DNA from: Tetramitus jugosus
Lineage: Eukaryota; Heterolobosea; Eutetramitea; Acrasida; Vahlkampfiidae
Length of the DNA: 64,000 nt
Assembly (NCBI GenBank): GCA_937625935.1
Contig: OW569372.1
Location: 414,754-478,753 of the forward strand
Direction of reading: 5' to 3'
The translations under genes were made by a program, and so were the position numbers. How positions within the stretch are numbered: position 1 is the first letter of the stretch; the number at the start of each line of letters is the position of its first letter. Positions 51,967-62,810 of the stretch are shown in pieces. A model generated the notes under the pieces. The model was not told the origin of the DNA. It saw only the letters and a list, made by a program, of their open reading frames with translations, and made no database searches.

Positions 51967-53556
51967 CTACCAGTACGATTTCAGTTGATAAAATTCTCTG
52001 GTGTAGTGATCCACATATTCTCTAAAACCAATGATGTCGCTCGAGTGTTTCTTCTTCTTCCTCTTGTCCGCCTTGTAGATGGCCTCTAGTGGTCGGAATA
52101 TACTTCCACCCCAGACCAAAGAAATTGCAGGTATGTTCTTCATCAATTTGTCGTCAGTATTCTTTCTTAACGTTTGCTCGCATTCCTGAACTAGTTGGTC
52201 AAATTTCTGACTACCATCTGGAATTAATGTCGGTACATTTCCTTTCACAAATTTGAGTTCATATTGTTCAGCTGTTTGGTGTGCATGACATACCATTTTG
52301 GCGTACTGGAGCCACATCTTGAAGTCTTCCATAATCGTACTGTCGAATTCACCAAACTCTCCGTAAGAATAGTCTATAAACCACTCATCAAATTCATCTT
52401 CGTCTTCCTTTCGATCCGGAATAGTATCGAAGAAATCACTTGAGGTCTTCAAACCATTCTTAACAAGCATGCGAGGAATAGCCTGACATATTGCTAACAG
52501 CATCTTTCTTGATGTCTGAAAAACATATTCTGGATCTGTGTTTATAACAGCCTCACAAGTCAACATGTATCTTCTAGATCGTTGTTTTTCCTTTGTTTTC
52601 CAGTGATCAAGTGGTGTGGCGTCATTTTGACTTCCGGCATCATCAAACCGATCACAAAGAGGAACGATATCTCTATTGGTTCTAGCATATAACTGTAGAA
52701 GTAAAAATCGAGTGTCATCGGTTGTTGCTTTTGGTTCTAACAACTTGATCATCTCATCAGATGTTTCTTGCTTCTCCTGATCAGAAGAACAACTTGCAAG
52801 AGCTTTCTCATAGGACTGGATTGATGGATTCTGCAGAAAGGCAGATACTCGCTGATCAAGCAGCATCTTTGCAACGGATTCATCCTTTGTTTCATCTTGT
52901 TGCATAAAGGTTGCTATGGTACCACCTGCATCATACTTGATTGCAACTTGAGTCCATTGACCAACGCTTGGTACTTGATTGCGTTTGGCTTCCTTCAGAG
53001 AAAGGTACCACAGATAAAACATTTGTTTCAAAAATCCATTTTGCCCCACTCCATTCATATCCTTCCAGGGATGACAACCAAAGTCATCAGTGATACTGCC
53101 TCTCATCTCAATCTTTTTCATGGCTTCAATCTTGCTCAGGATTAGTTCAAACAATTGGAACACATGTTCGAAGTCAGTCTTTTGTTGCAAAACGAGTTTC
53201 ATGGATTCATCGAGGACCACTTGCAGTTTTTCACACAAGTTTTCAACAACTTCCATTCGATCTTCCCAACTGTCATGCCAAGAAGCCCTCGTCATTTGAA
53301 CGATTGATCTGTACACTCTATCCATCATGTTAGAAACAGACACCAGATCAATCTTATTCAAAAGAGTGACTCTCTCAGACAGCACAATATCATGTTGCTT
53401 GAGCTTAGAGATGCCATCAAACACAATATTTTTGGATTGTGGGTTGCGCAGACAGTGCTCAATGATTGAAAGAAGAGATTCCTTGTCCAGTGAAGTCAAC
53501 GTACTGATTGTCTCTGTCACCAGTGCGTCAGGCACTTCAATTTTCTTCGCGTTCAT
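51967..53556 (-). CDS. Hypothetical helical protein
   Basis: 529 residues, single exon, almost all alpha-helical, rich in Lys, Glu and Asp with aromatic patches (WHDSWEDRMEVVENLCEKLQ, DEFDEWFIDYSYGEFGEFD). It ends in a basic KADKRKKKKHSS followed by GFREYVDHYTREFYQLKSYW. No signal or membrane segments. Family unknown. The downstream SAP gene on the same strand stops 7 bp before this gene's ATG. Confidence 0.75.
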   Translation of the reverse strand: MNAKKIEVPDALVTETISTLTSLDKESLLSIIEHCLRNPQSKNIVFDGISKLKQHDIVLSERVTLLNKIDLVSVSNMMDRVYRSIVQMTRASWHDSWEDRMEVVENLCEKLQVVLDESMKLVLQQKTDFEHVFQLFELILSKIEAMKKIEMRGSITDDFGCHPWKDMNGVGQNGFLKQMFYLWYLSLKEAKRNQVPSVGQWTQVAIKYDAGGTIATFMQQDETKDESVAKMLLDQRVSAFLQNPSIQSYEKALASCSSDQEKQETSDEMIKLLEPKATTDDTRFLLLQLYARTNRDIVPLCDRFDDAGSQNDATPLDHWKTKEKQRSRRYMLTCEAVINTDPEYVFQTSRKMLLAICQAIPRMLVKNGLKTSSDFFDTIPDRKEDEDEFDEWFIDYSYGEFGEFDSTIMEDFKMWLQYAKMVCHAHQTAEQYELKFVKGNVPTLIPDGSQKFDQLVQECEQTLRKNTDDKLMKNIPAISLVWGGSIFRPLEAIYKADKRKKKKHSSDIIGFREYVDHYTREFYQLKSYW

Positions 53557-53563
53557 GATGCTT

Positions 53564-53968
53564 TCAGTTGTGATCAGAGGATTGGCCTTTATTCTGATTT
53601 ACTCGAAAGTCCGAAATGATATTTTTGTCGTCGCTCTGCTTCTTGGTGGCTTGCGAAAAGGATGATGCACCTGACAGTAAATTGATGACCATCATACCAT
53701 GAGCATATTGCAATTCAAATTCACTGCCTTCATTGCCAGTGCCTTCAATGGAGCAGATCTTTGGCCTTTGCGTATTCGTCAGAACCACCTTGTCCAGATG
53801 CTGTGACGGATACTGACCTGAATTCAATGTTAAATAATGGTGGCAATGTTGTATCTGTACTCGAACGAGCGGATTGGGAGATAGATGGAATATCTTGTTC
53901 AACTTTCTGACTGTCAGCCTCTTCCAACCTATCAAGTAACTCTTGTTTACTTCCATTCTTTTTCAATC
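53564..53968 (-). CDS. SAP-motif protein, 5' exon not found
   Basis: The minus strand opens after an acceptor-like CTTTAAG with GLKKNGSKQELLDRLEEADS, the second half of a SAP DNA-binding motif, so an upstream exon must exist. A 55-nt intron at 53759-53813 (GTATCC...CAAAG, weak acceptor) joins FNIEFRS to ICSIEGTGNEGSEFELQ. The last exon ends with YAHGMMVINLLSGASS and a charged tail. SAP motifs bind AT-rich DNA in chromatin proteins. The likely starting exon lies above 53968 in a shared region with the plus-strand gene, but I could not place it. Confidence 0.55.
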
Positions 53969-54048
53969 CTTAAAGAACAGATCCTTCTCATACACCAACA
54001 ACTTGTGGGACGCAATAAATACTTGATCCAGGGGCCAATTCTCTTCCA

Positions 54049-55077
54049 ATGTTTGGTAGCACCGTTGGAGAAAAGTACTCATTTCCTGACTTAACACTCA
54101 TAATTCGATCTGAAGCACTGGAACTCTGAAAGTTGAAGTGGTATAAAACATCACTAGCTGCGAGCACCAAATTACAGTCAGAGTCTATTCCATTCAGAAC
54201 GAAATTGGAGGGCAGAATCGCAAGTGGTACGGTCACTTTTTTGTCCCTTCCACAGAACAAGAAGGATCAGCAGAACCCTACTCTTGTCAATGGTAACATG
54301 AGCATTGTTGTAGAGTACGGTGTAGACAAATATACATATACTGATTCTTCCAGTCTTGTAATGTTTCGTTACTTGAAACACTGTTTGAAAACCATTGACA
54401 ATGGGAAACCAAAACTTGAACTCGAAGGTTCGAGTCCAATAAGTGATGTCATGCTTTTGAGCATATCAACTGCTGATCCACTGGAGGAGAACTTTGAGTA
54501 TCTACTGAAGAGAGAGCAAATGTCTTTGGAGAATAGAGTCATTTTTTTGACCAGTAAGGTCATGAACTTGGAGAAATTGATGATGACCAATGCCGACACC
54601 AATCTCGCTCATGCTACGATCGGTGCAAGTATTGTATCACGGGTTCATGTTGGTAATAGCAGATTCGTGTTCGCTGGTTGTCACTTTCCCGACCAAGTTT
54701 GTTCTCAGGTGGTGGTTCTCTATAAATTTCTCTCTGGATTGGGGGAGGTAACTCATGATTCCTTCGCTGATAGTAGTGGAAGACTCTATATTGGACTAAC
54801 CCAACCAACTAAAGTTACCCGCGTCATTGTTGGCTTCCCTAATGCAGTGCATGAAGAGAGAAAATGCAATATTGTATTATACTCAATAGATCTTTCTAGG
54901 AAGGAGGTCATCATGTTTGAAGCAAAAGCATATACCGGGTCAGGAATGCAAGAAATTCAGATAGAGCTACCTGCTTATGTGCAGTATCTGAGATTTACTT
55001 CCGAGAGAAGATCTATTGATCAAAAAACAACTGAACCTTGTGAAATTTCATCATTCCAGGTTTACTCAGATATTTAA
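54049..55077 (+). CDS. BTB-like ORF interrupted by an in-frame TGA, then a beta-rich domain
   Basis: An ATG at 54049 opens MFGSTVGEKYSFPDLTLIIR, which resembles the first strand of a BTB domain. A TGA stands at 54127-54129 in the same frame, and the frame continues with KLKWYKTSLAASTKLQ, like the following BTB helix, and then to the stop at 55077 (another 314 residues). The rest has MSIVVEYGVDKYTYTDSS and a beta-rich end (VCSQVVVLYKFLSGLG, TRVIVGFPNAVH). A splice from a GT near 54054 to the AG at 54132 is possible but weak. So it could be one gene with a missed intron, a pseudogene, or recoding. The stop overlaps TAATAAAC. Confidence 0.5.
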
Positions 55078-56654
55078 TAAACAACGATCGGAGGCCAACA
55101 GCACAAACAACTTGCAATTTTTGTTCTCCCTCCAAAAATTGGACATAGAATTACAGACCACAGAACAACATCACTCTATGACTTCCAAAGAGGAATATGA
55201 AATACCTACCATCAACAGATCAGTTGCTCTCAGGAGACACAGAAAAAAAAGAAAGATCCAGAAATCGAGCTCTCATGTTTTACTGGATTTTTGTTTCTGT
55301 GGCGATTCTTAACCCTGAACAATAAAGGAAAGCCATACCACTCACAGCCAGAAGAGGTGAGCATCTCACCTACACGTACAAGTTCCGACGACTTCGATAT
55401 GCATTTTGCAATCGTCAAAGGGAGTCTATTGAGTTGTTTAGATGTCTCACCTATCAGAATACGACAAGAGTTTCATGCCTTTTCTTTCTCCACAACACGG
55501 AAAAAAATAAATCATGTTACTTTTTAGTTATGGTCACAGCAACCCAACTTAATGAACACATATATTGGCTCTCAGACAATTGAAAATATGAATGCAATGT
55601 GTTATGAAACGGTTTTATGGGGTATATTAGTTCATGTTAATGTCAAGATTTGCAATATATGAGTAATGTTCCACTCTGTGATGATACGATTCAATTTTCT
55701 CAAACTCGGTTGGTATAGATTACACAAGTGCTGCTTTGAAATAGGGACCTAAGACAACAGTATATAGTATTGTCTTCATATCACGTTTATTTTATGTATA
55801 AGAGACATCAATACAGTAACCAGATCATATTCAGTATACTGGATAAGTATTTCTGCAGAAATGACTCCATTTTCGCTTTGTTTCTCAGTGTAACAATCTT
55901 CACCCAAGAAGAGCATTGACGATTTGCCAGTTTAACAACACATATCTGGGTATACATTTCATTTTCATCTATTATACATGGATAACATTCGACAATTCAC
56001 TTTACTTTCATCTTACAGTTCCAAAGCTTCGAACGAGCTGCATTCCTAAGTTCATATTTCCTAATTGCTTGATGCAAATAATGAACCTTCTTCTTTGCAT
56101 TTGGGGTAGCACTTCTCTGATCCTGCTTGTTGGTCACAACTTTGATACTGGCTGCTATTCTTGATAGGCATGTAAACAAGTATTTGGAGACAAGACGAAA
56201 CCAATGAAAATGTGGAGTGTTCAGAAAATCGCGATAAACAACACATCGGCTGCTTCGGAGCTATGCGGCCACAAAAGGAAAAAGAGAAGCATCGGAGAAC
56301 TGCTCACCAACATAGTCGAGTGTATGAACCAATCTTTCTCCTCAATGAGTCAAAGGACACGCCAAAAATGACATGAACAACAATGAAGGCGAACTCTCCA
56401 AAGCTGGAAACTCGAGTTGGGATGTGTGTCGAATGACGGTATCTTTTCTGTTCTTAGTTTGTTAGAGGCCTCCGTGATATCGATTTGTGCCTGCACGATA
56501 TGTCAGGAAGTTGCATTTACGTGCATCTTGGATAGCTGAACCAAATTCCTTTATTTCACAAAATTCATTTGGACCAAATTCGGTCAACCAACTGTTTGCC
56601 CAAAGTTGTTTTCCTCCGAAAACTGGAAAAGCTCAACAAACAAACAGAAAACAA
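55078..56654. other. Gene-poor stretch
   Basis: About 1.6 kb. A short ORF at 55178-55312 (MTSKEEYEIPTINRSVALRR) with a basic run and a neighbouring frame at 55300-55527 might be remnants of one small gene, but I cannot join them reliably. From 55530 on it is AT-rich with no ORF of note. A D-arm-like string near 55710 (CTCGGTTGGTATAG) has no matching T-arm, so I do not call a tRNA. Confidence 0.4.
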
Positions 56655-58553
56655 ATGGCAAAACACCCACTGGACGTCAAGTCCAGGACAGAATCCACAC
56701 CAAAAAGACACAAATCACAAGAGTTGTCTCCAATTTTCAGCCTGTCAAATGACGAGTGGAGCACTGTACTGTCTTTTCTCTTTGTTGGAGAATCATTAAT
56801 GTTAGCTTTGACGTGCAAGTCAATGCATGAGAATGTGGAGTCTATTGCAAAGAAATTCATGCCATTCGTGCCACAAGATCATTGGTCTATTGGAAGCGCC
56901 TTGAATGCACATTCTGAATTCGTTGTTCGTACCTCAGATGAAGCAGTAAACTTGTGTAGCATCTTAGACAGAAACAAGGACTACCAGATGCCGAAATATA
57001 TCACATTCTTGTCTCACTCTTACACAAACCAGATAACTCCAAGTGACATACTCAAGCTGATAGCGCATGAATCTGGTGAGATGCAACAAATGAAAGGCGT
57101 TAAGATCGATTGGACGGATGACTCGATCAAAGAGACAATGTTTGACGAAGATCCAGATTATGATCATGTGTTTGACCAGATAACCAAAAAGATAGCGGTG
57201 ACTAGAGGTTTTTTGATTAAGAATTTGACAATCCATAGTGAGTCGTGTGCGCGAATGGATATGTATGCAATTCTTTCGCATTGTTCAAATCTGGAGTCTC
57301 TTGACCTGTCTATTAGCGAGGAAGGGATACACTACTCTCAGAAAATGAAAGTGGGAGATGAGAAAGAGGAAGATGTGGTACAAAAAGACGGAGTGACTGT
57401 CCCAATTCTATCTCATCTAAAGAAACTCATTATCAACTCAGATACTGGTACGCAGTTCATGATAGATCTTTTGCAGTTAACACCAAACTTGGAGCTTCTG
57501 GAGTACGTGTATCGAAAGGAGCCGACCGATGACTTCTTCGAATTTTTGGCTTCTAAGTGTCCTCATCTGAAAGAACTGGTAGTGCAGGGATGTGATGACT
57601 CAACTCCAATGGAGAGTTTATTTACAGATAAGGGATTGCTACAGTTTTTAGATAATGAACCTTCATTGACCAGATTGATTCTCCACCATTGCTGCAACAT
57701 CAGTGGTGAACTATTTACAAAGATTGGAAAGTATTCTCAACTGAAAGTACTTCACATTGAAAGAACCGCAATGAATGGAGATCTTTTCGATCAGTATGAT
57801 AATGTACACTTTGGTGGTGGAGTTCTATCATCATTGGAGATTCTGGTTCTTGATGGAAGATTCGAACATCTTCCCGAAAACTTTGTGGATAGTATCGTTC
57901 AGATTGCTCCAAATCTGAAACAATTTACTTGCCAAATACAGCACCTTGACTTCTCAAACATCTATGAAAAATGCTCTAAATTGACTCATATCGACTTAAG
58001 AGATGAAAAAAATATGAGTAGGGCCTTGGAAACACTACTTCCTAATAGCAATATCAGGACTCTGAACATTGCCAGTTCTGATAACCATCTCACAATAGAA
58101 CATTTAAAACGATGCAACTGGTCTCATATGCAAGAGTTGAGCTTAAGTTGCAAGTTACCACATGAACCGGTTGCATGGCTACAAGCTCTTGTAAGAGCAT
58201 GTCCTAACTTAGCAGTCTTCAAGTTGGAAGATAGTGTAATCGATATAGAGCAGAGGAAACTTTTCGGTGGAGCATTATTGGAAGTGCTCTCTGATGCAAT
58301 GTTGTGGCCCAACCTTAAATTACTGATGACTGGAGGTCTCAATGATGAACATGTTAATTATCATGGCAGGAAACAGGGTGAAGATATCAGTGGAATCACA
58401 CAAGAGCAAGTCCTTGCTCTACGACCTTTCCTTGCCACAGAAGAAGAACCATCTTTCTGGAGCAAAATGAACAAAACTCGTCCTCCAGCCACTGATTCTG
58501 AACAATGCTTCATTAGGGACTGGGTTTATATTGACCCCATTCGAAAGAAGTAA
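56655..58553 (+). CDS. F-box/leucine-rich-repeat protein
   Basis: 632 residues from the ATG at 56655; the frame is open upstream to a GTG at 56487. After a short basic head (KSRTESTPKRHK) comes an F-box-like segment (SLSNDEWSTVLSFLFVGESL, then CKSMHENVESI). The rest has leucine-rich repeats: LTIHSESCARMDMYAILS, LESLDLSIS, LKKLIINSDTG, LKELVVQGCDD, LTRLILHHCCN, LEILVLDGR, MQELSLSCKL. The length and design match the gene at 21137, so the two may be paralogues. Confidence 0.8.
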   Translation: MAKHPLDVKSRTESTPKRHKSQELSPIFSLSNDEWSTVLSFLFVGESLMLALTCKSMHENVESIAKKFMPFVPQDHWSIGSALNAHSEFVVRTSDEAVNLCSILDRNKDYQMPKYITFLSHSYTNQITPSDILKLIAHESGEMQQMKGVKIDWTDDSIKETMFDEDPDYDHVFDQITKKIAVTRGFLIKNLTIHSESCARMDMYAILSHCSNLESLDLSISEEGIHYSQKMKVGDEKEEDVVQKDGVTVPILSHLKKLIINSDTGTQFMIDLLQLTPNLELLEYVYRKEPTDDFFEFLASKCPHLKELVVQGCDDSTPMESLFTDKGLLQFLDNEPSLTRLILHHCCNISGELFTKIGKYSQLKVLHIERTAMNGDLFDQYDNVHFGGGVLSSLEILVLDGRFEHLPENFVDSIVQIAPNLKQFTCQIQHLDFSNIYEKCSKLTHIDLRDEKNMSRALETLLPNSNIRTLNIASSDNHLTIEHLKRCNWSHMQELSLSCKLPHEPVAWLQALVRACPNLAVFKLEDSVIDIEQRKLFGGALLEVLSDAMLWPNLKLLMTGGLNDEHVNYHGRKQGEDISGITQEQVLALRPFLATEEEPSFWSKMNKTRPPATDSEQCFIRDWVYIDPIRKK

Positions 58554-58611
58554 AGGCTCATCGAAGGTAATAGTTATTGTTATAAAGCACAAAATAATGT
58601 TCGCTAGATTT

Positions 58612-58837
58612 CGTTACTGATCTCAACTTTGAAAATTTACTTGATAGAGTGGATGTTCGTATCAATGATCTGGGTAATCATTGGGAGTACACCTTTTCTT
58701 CATCCTCACCTTTTGGACAATCTGAATGCAACACATTCATTCGGCACTATCAACTCACCATTGTGAAATGGAGTGGCAGTCAGAAGTACCATTCGACTGA
58801 AACAAAAGTGAGAGTTGATACCTATTCCATGTTCTAA
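58612..58837 (+). pseudogene. Isolated exon-like fragment and a decayed partial copy
   Basis: After a CTAG acceptor-like site, an open frame (INDLGNHWEYTFSSSSPFGQ through KVRVDTYSMF) runs to a TAA at 58837 with no ATG start. ATGGAGTGGCAGTCAGAA at 58768-58785 recurs at 58952-58969 with similar flanks but an internal loss, so the fragment seems to have been duplicated in part. I cannot name the parent gene. Confidence 0.3.
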
Positions 58838-59903
58838 TCAGATACAGATGAGCTTCAAATCAAATCTACATCGTTGGATACGTTGGCGGGAGGATTTGAC
58901 TCAACATGAGAAATGAGTTTGCTGAGTGCTTCTTTTGGGTCCTCATTGTGAATGGAGTGGCAGTCAGAAATATGATACTATTCTATGTTCAACCAATGAT
59001 TAGCGATAAAAAGAGAGCCATCCTGAAAAGAACTATGGTCGATGCAATTTATACACAATCACACCCGACATGGTTCTCATAGAAAGCATAGTAACATATA
59101 TCGAACTGATACTTCATGATCACAATCATCCATTGAGCGTATAGAAGTTTGATTGATTTCTTCCGCTACGTCTTCCATAAACCTTTTGCGATAAAAGAAG
59201 AATTTCATACAATAACACGTTTGTGAATACACGCGGCCACAAAGGCTTTGATATCTTCTCCAGCAGGTTTGTTGGGAATAAGCTAATTATAGTAATACCT
59301 ACCGGTAAATTTGGAGAAACTTACCAGGACTGAAGTAATGGCTAAGTTCAGCAAATCCAGATTACAACAGTGCACGGTTGGAATTGAACTCCCAAAATCG
59401 TTTAGTTGACATCCCAATTCGTCTCAGATAGGCGTTTCTTTAGATTTCTAAATTTTATACAGAGTGGAGTTTAATTGTCTTACATTCAGAGACATTGATA
59501 GATCCGCCAGGATTTTCTTGTCAATATCGATCCTCGAGAAAAGAACTCTTTCAAGATTCTGAGACATTGACATCCCTTGAAAGAAGTCCTCAGTCGGATT
59601 AGACGATTCAAATTACCCACCATCCTCAAACTTATCATAGGTCTCGTGAGTTTTGCGTTTTCCTTCTCGGTTAAGACAATTGGTGGAATCGCACTTACAA
59701 TTGGTTAAGCGTACTGCTTGCCTTTGGAACGAAAAGAAGCACATTTTTGGATGACTCCACAATCCTGAGTAGATGAAAGCTCGATTGATTGAACGGTGGA
59801 ATTTGGAAGGTTTTCACTGCATTCATTACAGGTAAAGTCGTCTGTTAATCATCGTTGAGGTAACTGTCATCCACGATGAAGTCCTCAAAAACTGCCAGTC
59901 TTC
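58838..59903. other. Subtelomeric non-coding sequence
   Basis: No ORF of protein-like quality, no tRNA with matching T-arm. Stops are frequent in all frames. From about 59700 the minus strand begins to look like decayed retroelement sequence. Confidence 0.4.
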
Positions 59904-60180
59904 TTACTCGTTGTGAGCATAATTTTGAAAATAATTGAGTATTGTTGTTGACCATTTTTCGATGACCCTCCCTCGAAGTGAGCTACAACAACTAACAGGA
60001 GACAGTTCGAAAACTGAGGACAAGAATTTTATGAAATTGAAATAAAGGACAAGAAGAAATGCTTTTCGGACTGGGAGCATCCAGATATTATCAACATAAC
60101 GAAGAAATTTGAAAGCAATACGATTACATGTTATTCGAGACAAATACCAAGAGTGCATATACAATCATACATATCATTTA
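59904..60180 (-). mobile_element. Penelope-like reverse transcriptase fragment (motif C region)
   Basis: On the minus strand the peptide RIAFKFLRYVDNIWMLP matches the YVDD catalytic motif and its flanks in Penelope-like elements, but the second Asp is Asn. Reading frames after it break quickly. It lies opposite in orientation to the fragment at 61660. Inactive. Confidence 0.5.
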
Positions 60181-60739
60181 AAAATGCTCCCATATCTTGC
60201 ATGGAGTGAGTTACGCGGGTCAAAATCGATCTACAATGAAACTCCTTTACCCAGAAGTGACCACGGGCAACACGATGGTGGTCAGTTTCTCGCGACCTGG
60301 AGTTTATGGGCTTCCAATATCTATCGATTCCGTCATGTTTTTTGCTTGTTCTTGTTGTTAAATGTCTGCCAGAGTGAAGGAGCAGCGCTTACAACAAGCC
60401 CCAAAAAATCCCCCTGAAAACAAATGTTGACCTCACCCCCTCCCATCCTTTTTGGAATATTTTTCTGTAAATTCAGATTGTTAATTTCATCAATAGATCA
60501 ATGTCCTCCATTACACTATTGCCTCATGTATTCCAGGAGCTTCTCTCTCCATAAATAACATCCAAACCAAGTAACGCATTGCTCGAACGGGTTTCCGAAA
60601 AATAAAAAAAATTTAGGCTCCATTCTTTGCTTGCTGCTGAGCCCTATGCTATTTTTTTTAATTTAAGCTTTAATTTTTAAACAACACTCCCTCATTTTTA
60701 AAAACAAATTTAGTATTTCCTTTATAGATACCTGGGCCC

Positions 60740-61567
60740 CACCCGTCCGTTAAAAATGGATTAATACCATTGGACACAGAAGAAAATGATTCCATCGATG
60801 GATCAACCATTGACGATGTGGATCGAGAATTATCCATGTATTTTGGAAACAAGAACCCTTGGAAACAATCCAAAATCACCGACAACCTGAAAAGGTTGGA
60901 TCAAGAAGTTAAGACTTGTGCAGAGGTGTTGAAGTGAACTTAAATTCCGATGAATCATTATCAGATCAACTGGTTCATATGATGGAATTGATACAATTAT
61001 CCCAAGCACCTGGAACTAAGATGGTTCAGAACTACTCATGGAGGAGTTGGATAGGTTGGTTGAAAGATCAGCAAGTCAAACATCCAGAATCGAGGATTGA
61101 TCCGTAAGTATGGCAATGTTAAATTCAAAGTATGTCCTCTACTCAATGCCGATTTATCAAAGTGGCAAAGACTACTGCTCAAGCATGACAACAGAGAACC
61201 ACACGTAAAGCTTCGAGCATTGATCTTGTATGGAAGACATCTTGGATGGAGAGGAGACACTATTTCATACATGAAACTGAAACATGTGACATTCAAGTCC
61301 ATTAAGTATAACAACGAACGAGTATTAGTTGTTCTGAATGTTGGATACAAAAACAAAGGAATTGGAGGTTCAGAATTGATGAATACGGTTCACACAATCA
61401 ATCGGAGTTTTTTCAGAAACTCCGCAGTGAATAAAAGAAGAATGGTTTCCAACATACAACAGGAACCAAAAGACAAGGAGTTTCAATACAAACTCTCCAA
61501 GCCTGGGTTTTCAAGACAAAGAGCATTCAACAGCACGGAAAGGAAAAAAAAACAACGTTGCGCGTAA
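60740..61567 (+). mobile_element. Tyrosine-recombinase-like fragment with frameshifts
   Basis: Three frames in succession carry one protein trace: DSIDGSTIDDVDRELSMYFG, then a piece with SWRSWIGWLKDQQVKHPESR, then LRALILYGRHLGWRGDTISY followed by MKLKHVTF. The last resembles the box I Arg region of tyrosine recombinases (as in Cryptons and DIRS-type elements), followed by a VVLNVGYKNK beta-turn. The HxxR and Tyr boxes are not visible, so it is incomplete. The assignment is tentative. Confidence 0.4.
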
Positions 61568-61659
61568 GCAATGCTCTCAAGTCGAAGAAACAATTGCACC
61601 GCACAGCAGCAATGTTCCTCCAAGCTCAAGCATCATTTTCAACCTTACATCAACGGCAA

Positions 61660-62330
61660 TCAAGACCAAAGATGTTCAAGTGCTGAACAATGGCTTAAAG
61701 TTTATTCCAACCATGAAAGTTAATCCTTTCGTGATGCAAGAACTTGACTTCTCGTCATTTTTGCAATTAACAAAGAAACTTGAAGTCAGCAATGACGCCC
61801 TCCATTCATAGGCTCGCTCACTAATCCAAGCAGCATGGAGGACAAGACACAAAGCCGAAACTGTTCACAATCTGAACAGCATAGACAATGAAGCCCTCCT
61901 GAGGCTCGTCACAAATGAACAATGGATCATTTGTGACACGGACAAGAACTTGGGCACTGCTATTTGGCACAAAGATAGTTACATTGAAGAATGTAAAAAA
62001 CAACTTCAAAGCTCCGTGTACAGCATAGGAGACAATAAAAGAAACACGATCTCAACTATCAAGGTTCTCACGCACTGGTGCATTGACAATATCTCAAGCC
62101 TGCACCCCTCCATGGGTGTACACCTGCGTAAAACAAGCCAAATTGAGGAGATCAATGAACTATCTGTTGCCAAAAGTGCACAAAGACAAGCTCCAAGGTA
62201 GACCAATTGTAGCCAGCCACAGTTGGGTAAATACTGAAGCATCCAAATTGCTCAGCATTAGACTCAGACTAATGATCACTCAACTCCAACAGAGACGATG
62301 GAGCAAATGAGCGATTCACCAATGTCTTCG
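61660..62330 (+). mobile_element. Degenerate Penelope-like reverse transcriptase fragment
   Basis: Hallmarks in order: VLNNGLKFIPTMKVNPF (the GLkFiPTP start of the family), an in-frame TAG at 61809, WIICDTDKNLGTAIWHKDSY followed by IEECKKQL (the aDKg...Y region), a frameshift near 62140, and LPKVHKDKLQGRPIVASHSW. The remaining RT motifs are lost. PLEs that lack an endonuclease are known to sit at telomeres in rotifers, fungi and others. This fragment is about 1 kb from the telomere repeats, but whether it belonged to that type cannot be told. Confidence 0.65.
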
Positions 62331-62621
62331 AAGGATATGTCGAATTTAATGAAGAATTACGGGTTGGAGGCACTCTCTCGCAATCTTTTCTGCTCCTTTC
62401 CAAAACACCACAGGAAATACAGAGTCGCGACTCTGAGAATCGAACTTCGATAAATCGATTGGTTTCAGAGCAATGATATTTTGACCTCATTTTTACGTCC
62501 GTCTCCTGAGAGTACCAACTCTATATGTTTGGGTGGCTCGGATACATCCTGCGAGTAACGGATTTGTACTTGCATGAGATGCATCAGTACTGAACGGATT
62601 GAGCATGTCCAACCGATATGA

Positions 62622-62671
62622 GGGTTTGGGTTGTGACATAAAGACAAACCAATATTGTATAGCCCAAACCC
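62622..62671. repeat. Interstitial telomere-like inverted repeat
   Basis: GGGTTTGGG (62622-62630) and its complement CCCAAACCC (62663-62671) are separated by 32 nt. Two copies of AGTTGGGTTTC follow at 62786 and 62798. All are related to the terminal TTTGGG repeat. Confidence 0.55.
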
Positions 62672-62810
62672 GTCGTTAGATGAAATAGGACGCATCGTGT
62701 TTGTCATGTTCTGAACCCTCAAACTAAGCTTATCAATAAAAAATATGTTGTTGTTGTTGAACTGTTCTGCAAAGTACATGTATCCAGTTGGGTTTCAAGT
62801 TGGGTTTCCA

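Noticed and set aside
53988-54260. Minus-strand ORF of 90 codons
   Set aside because: Antisense of the BTB-like gene, with no SAP sequence to serve as the missing exon.
62420-62540. Possible tRNA on the minus strand (D-arm-like and GTTCGATTC strings)
   Set aside because: The arms are too far apart and the T-stem does not pair; a hairpin CTCTGA...TCAGAG explains part of it.
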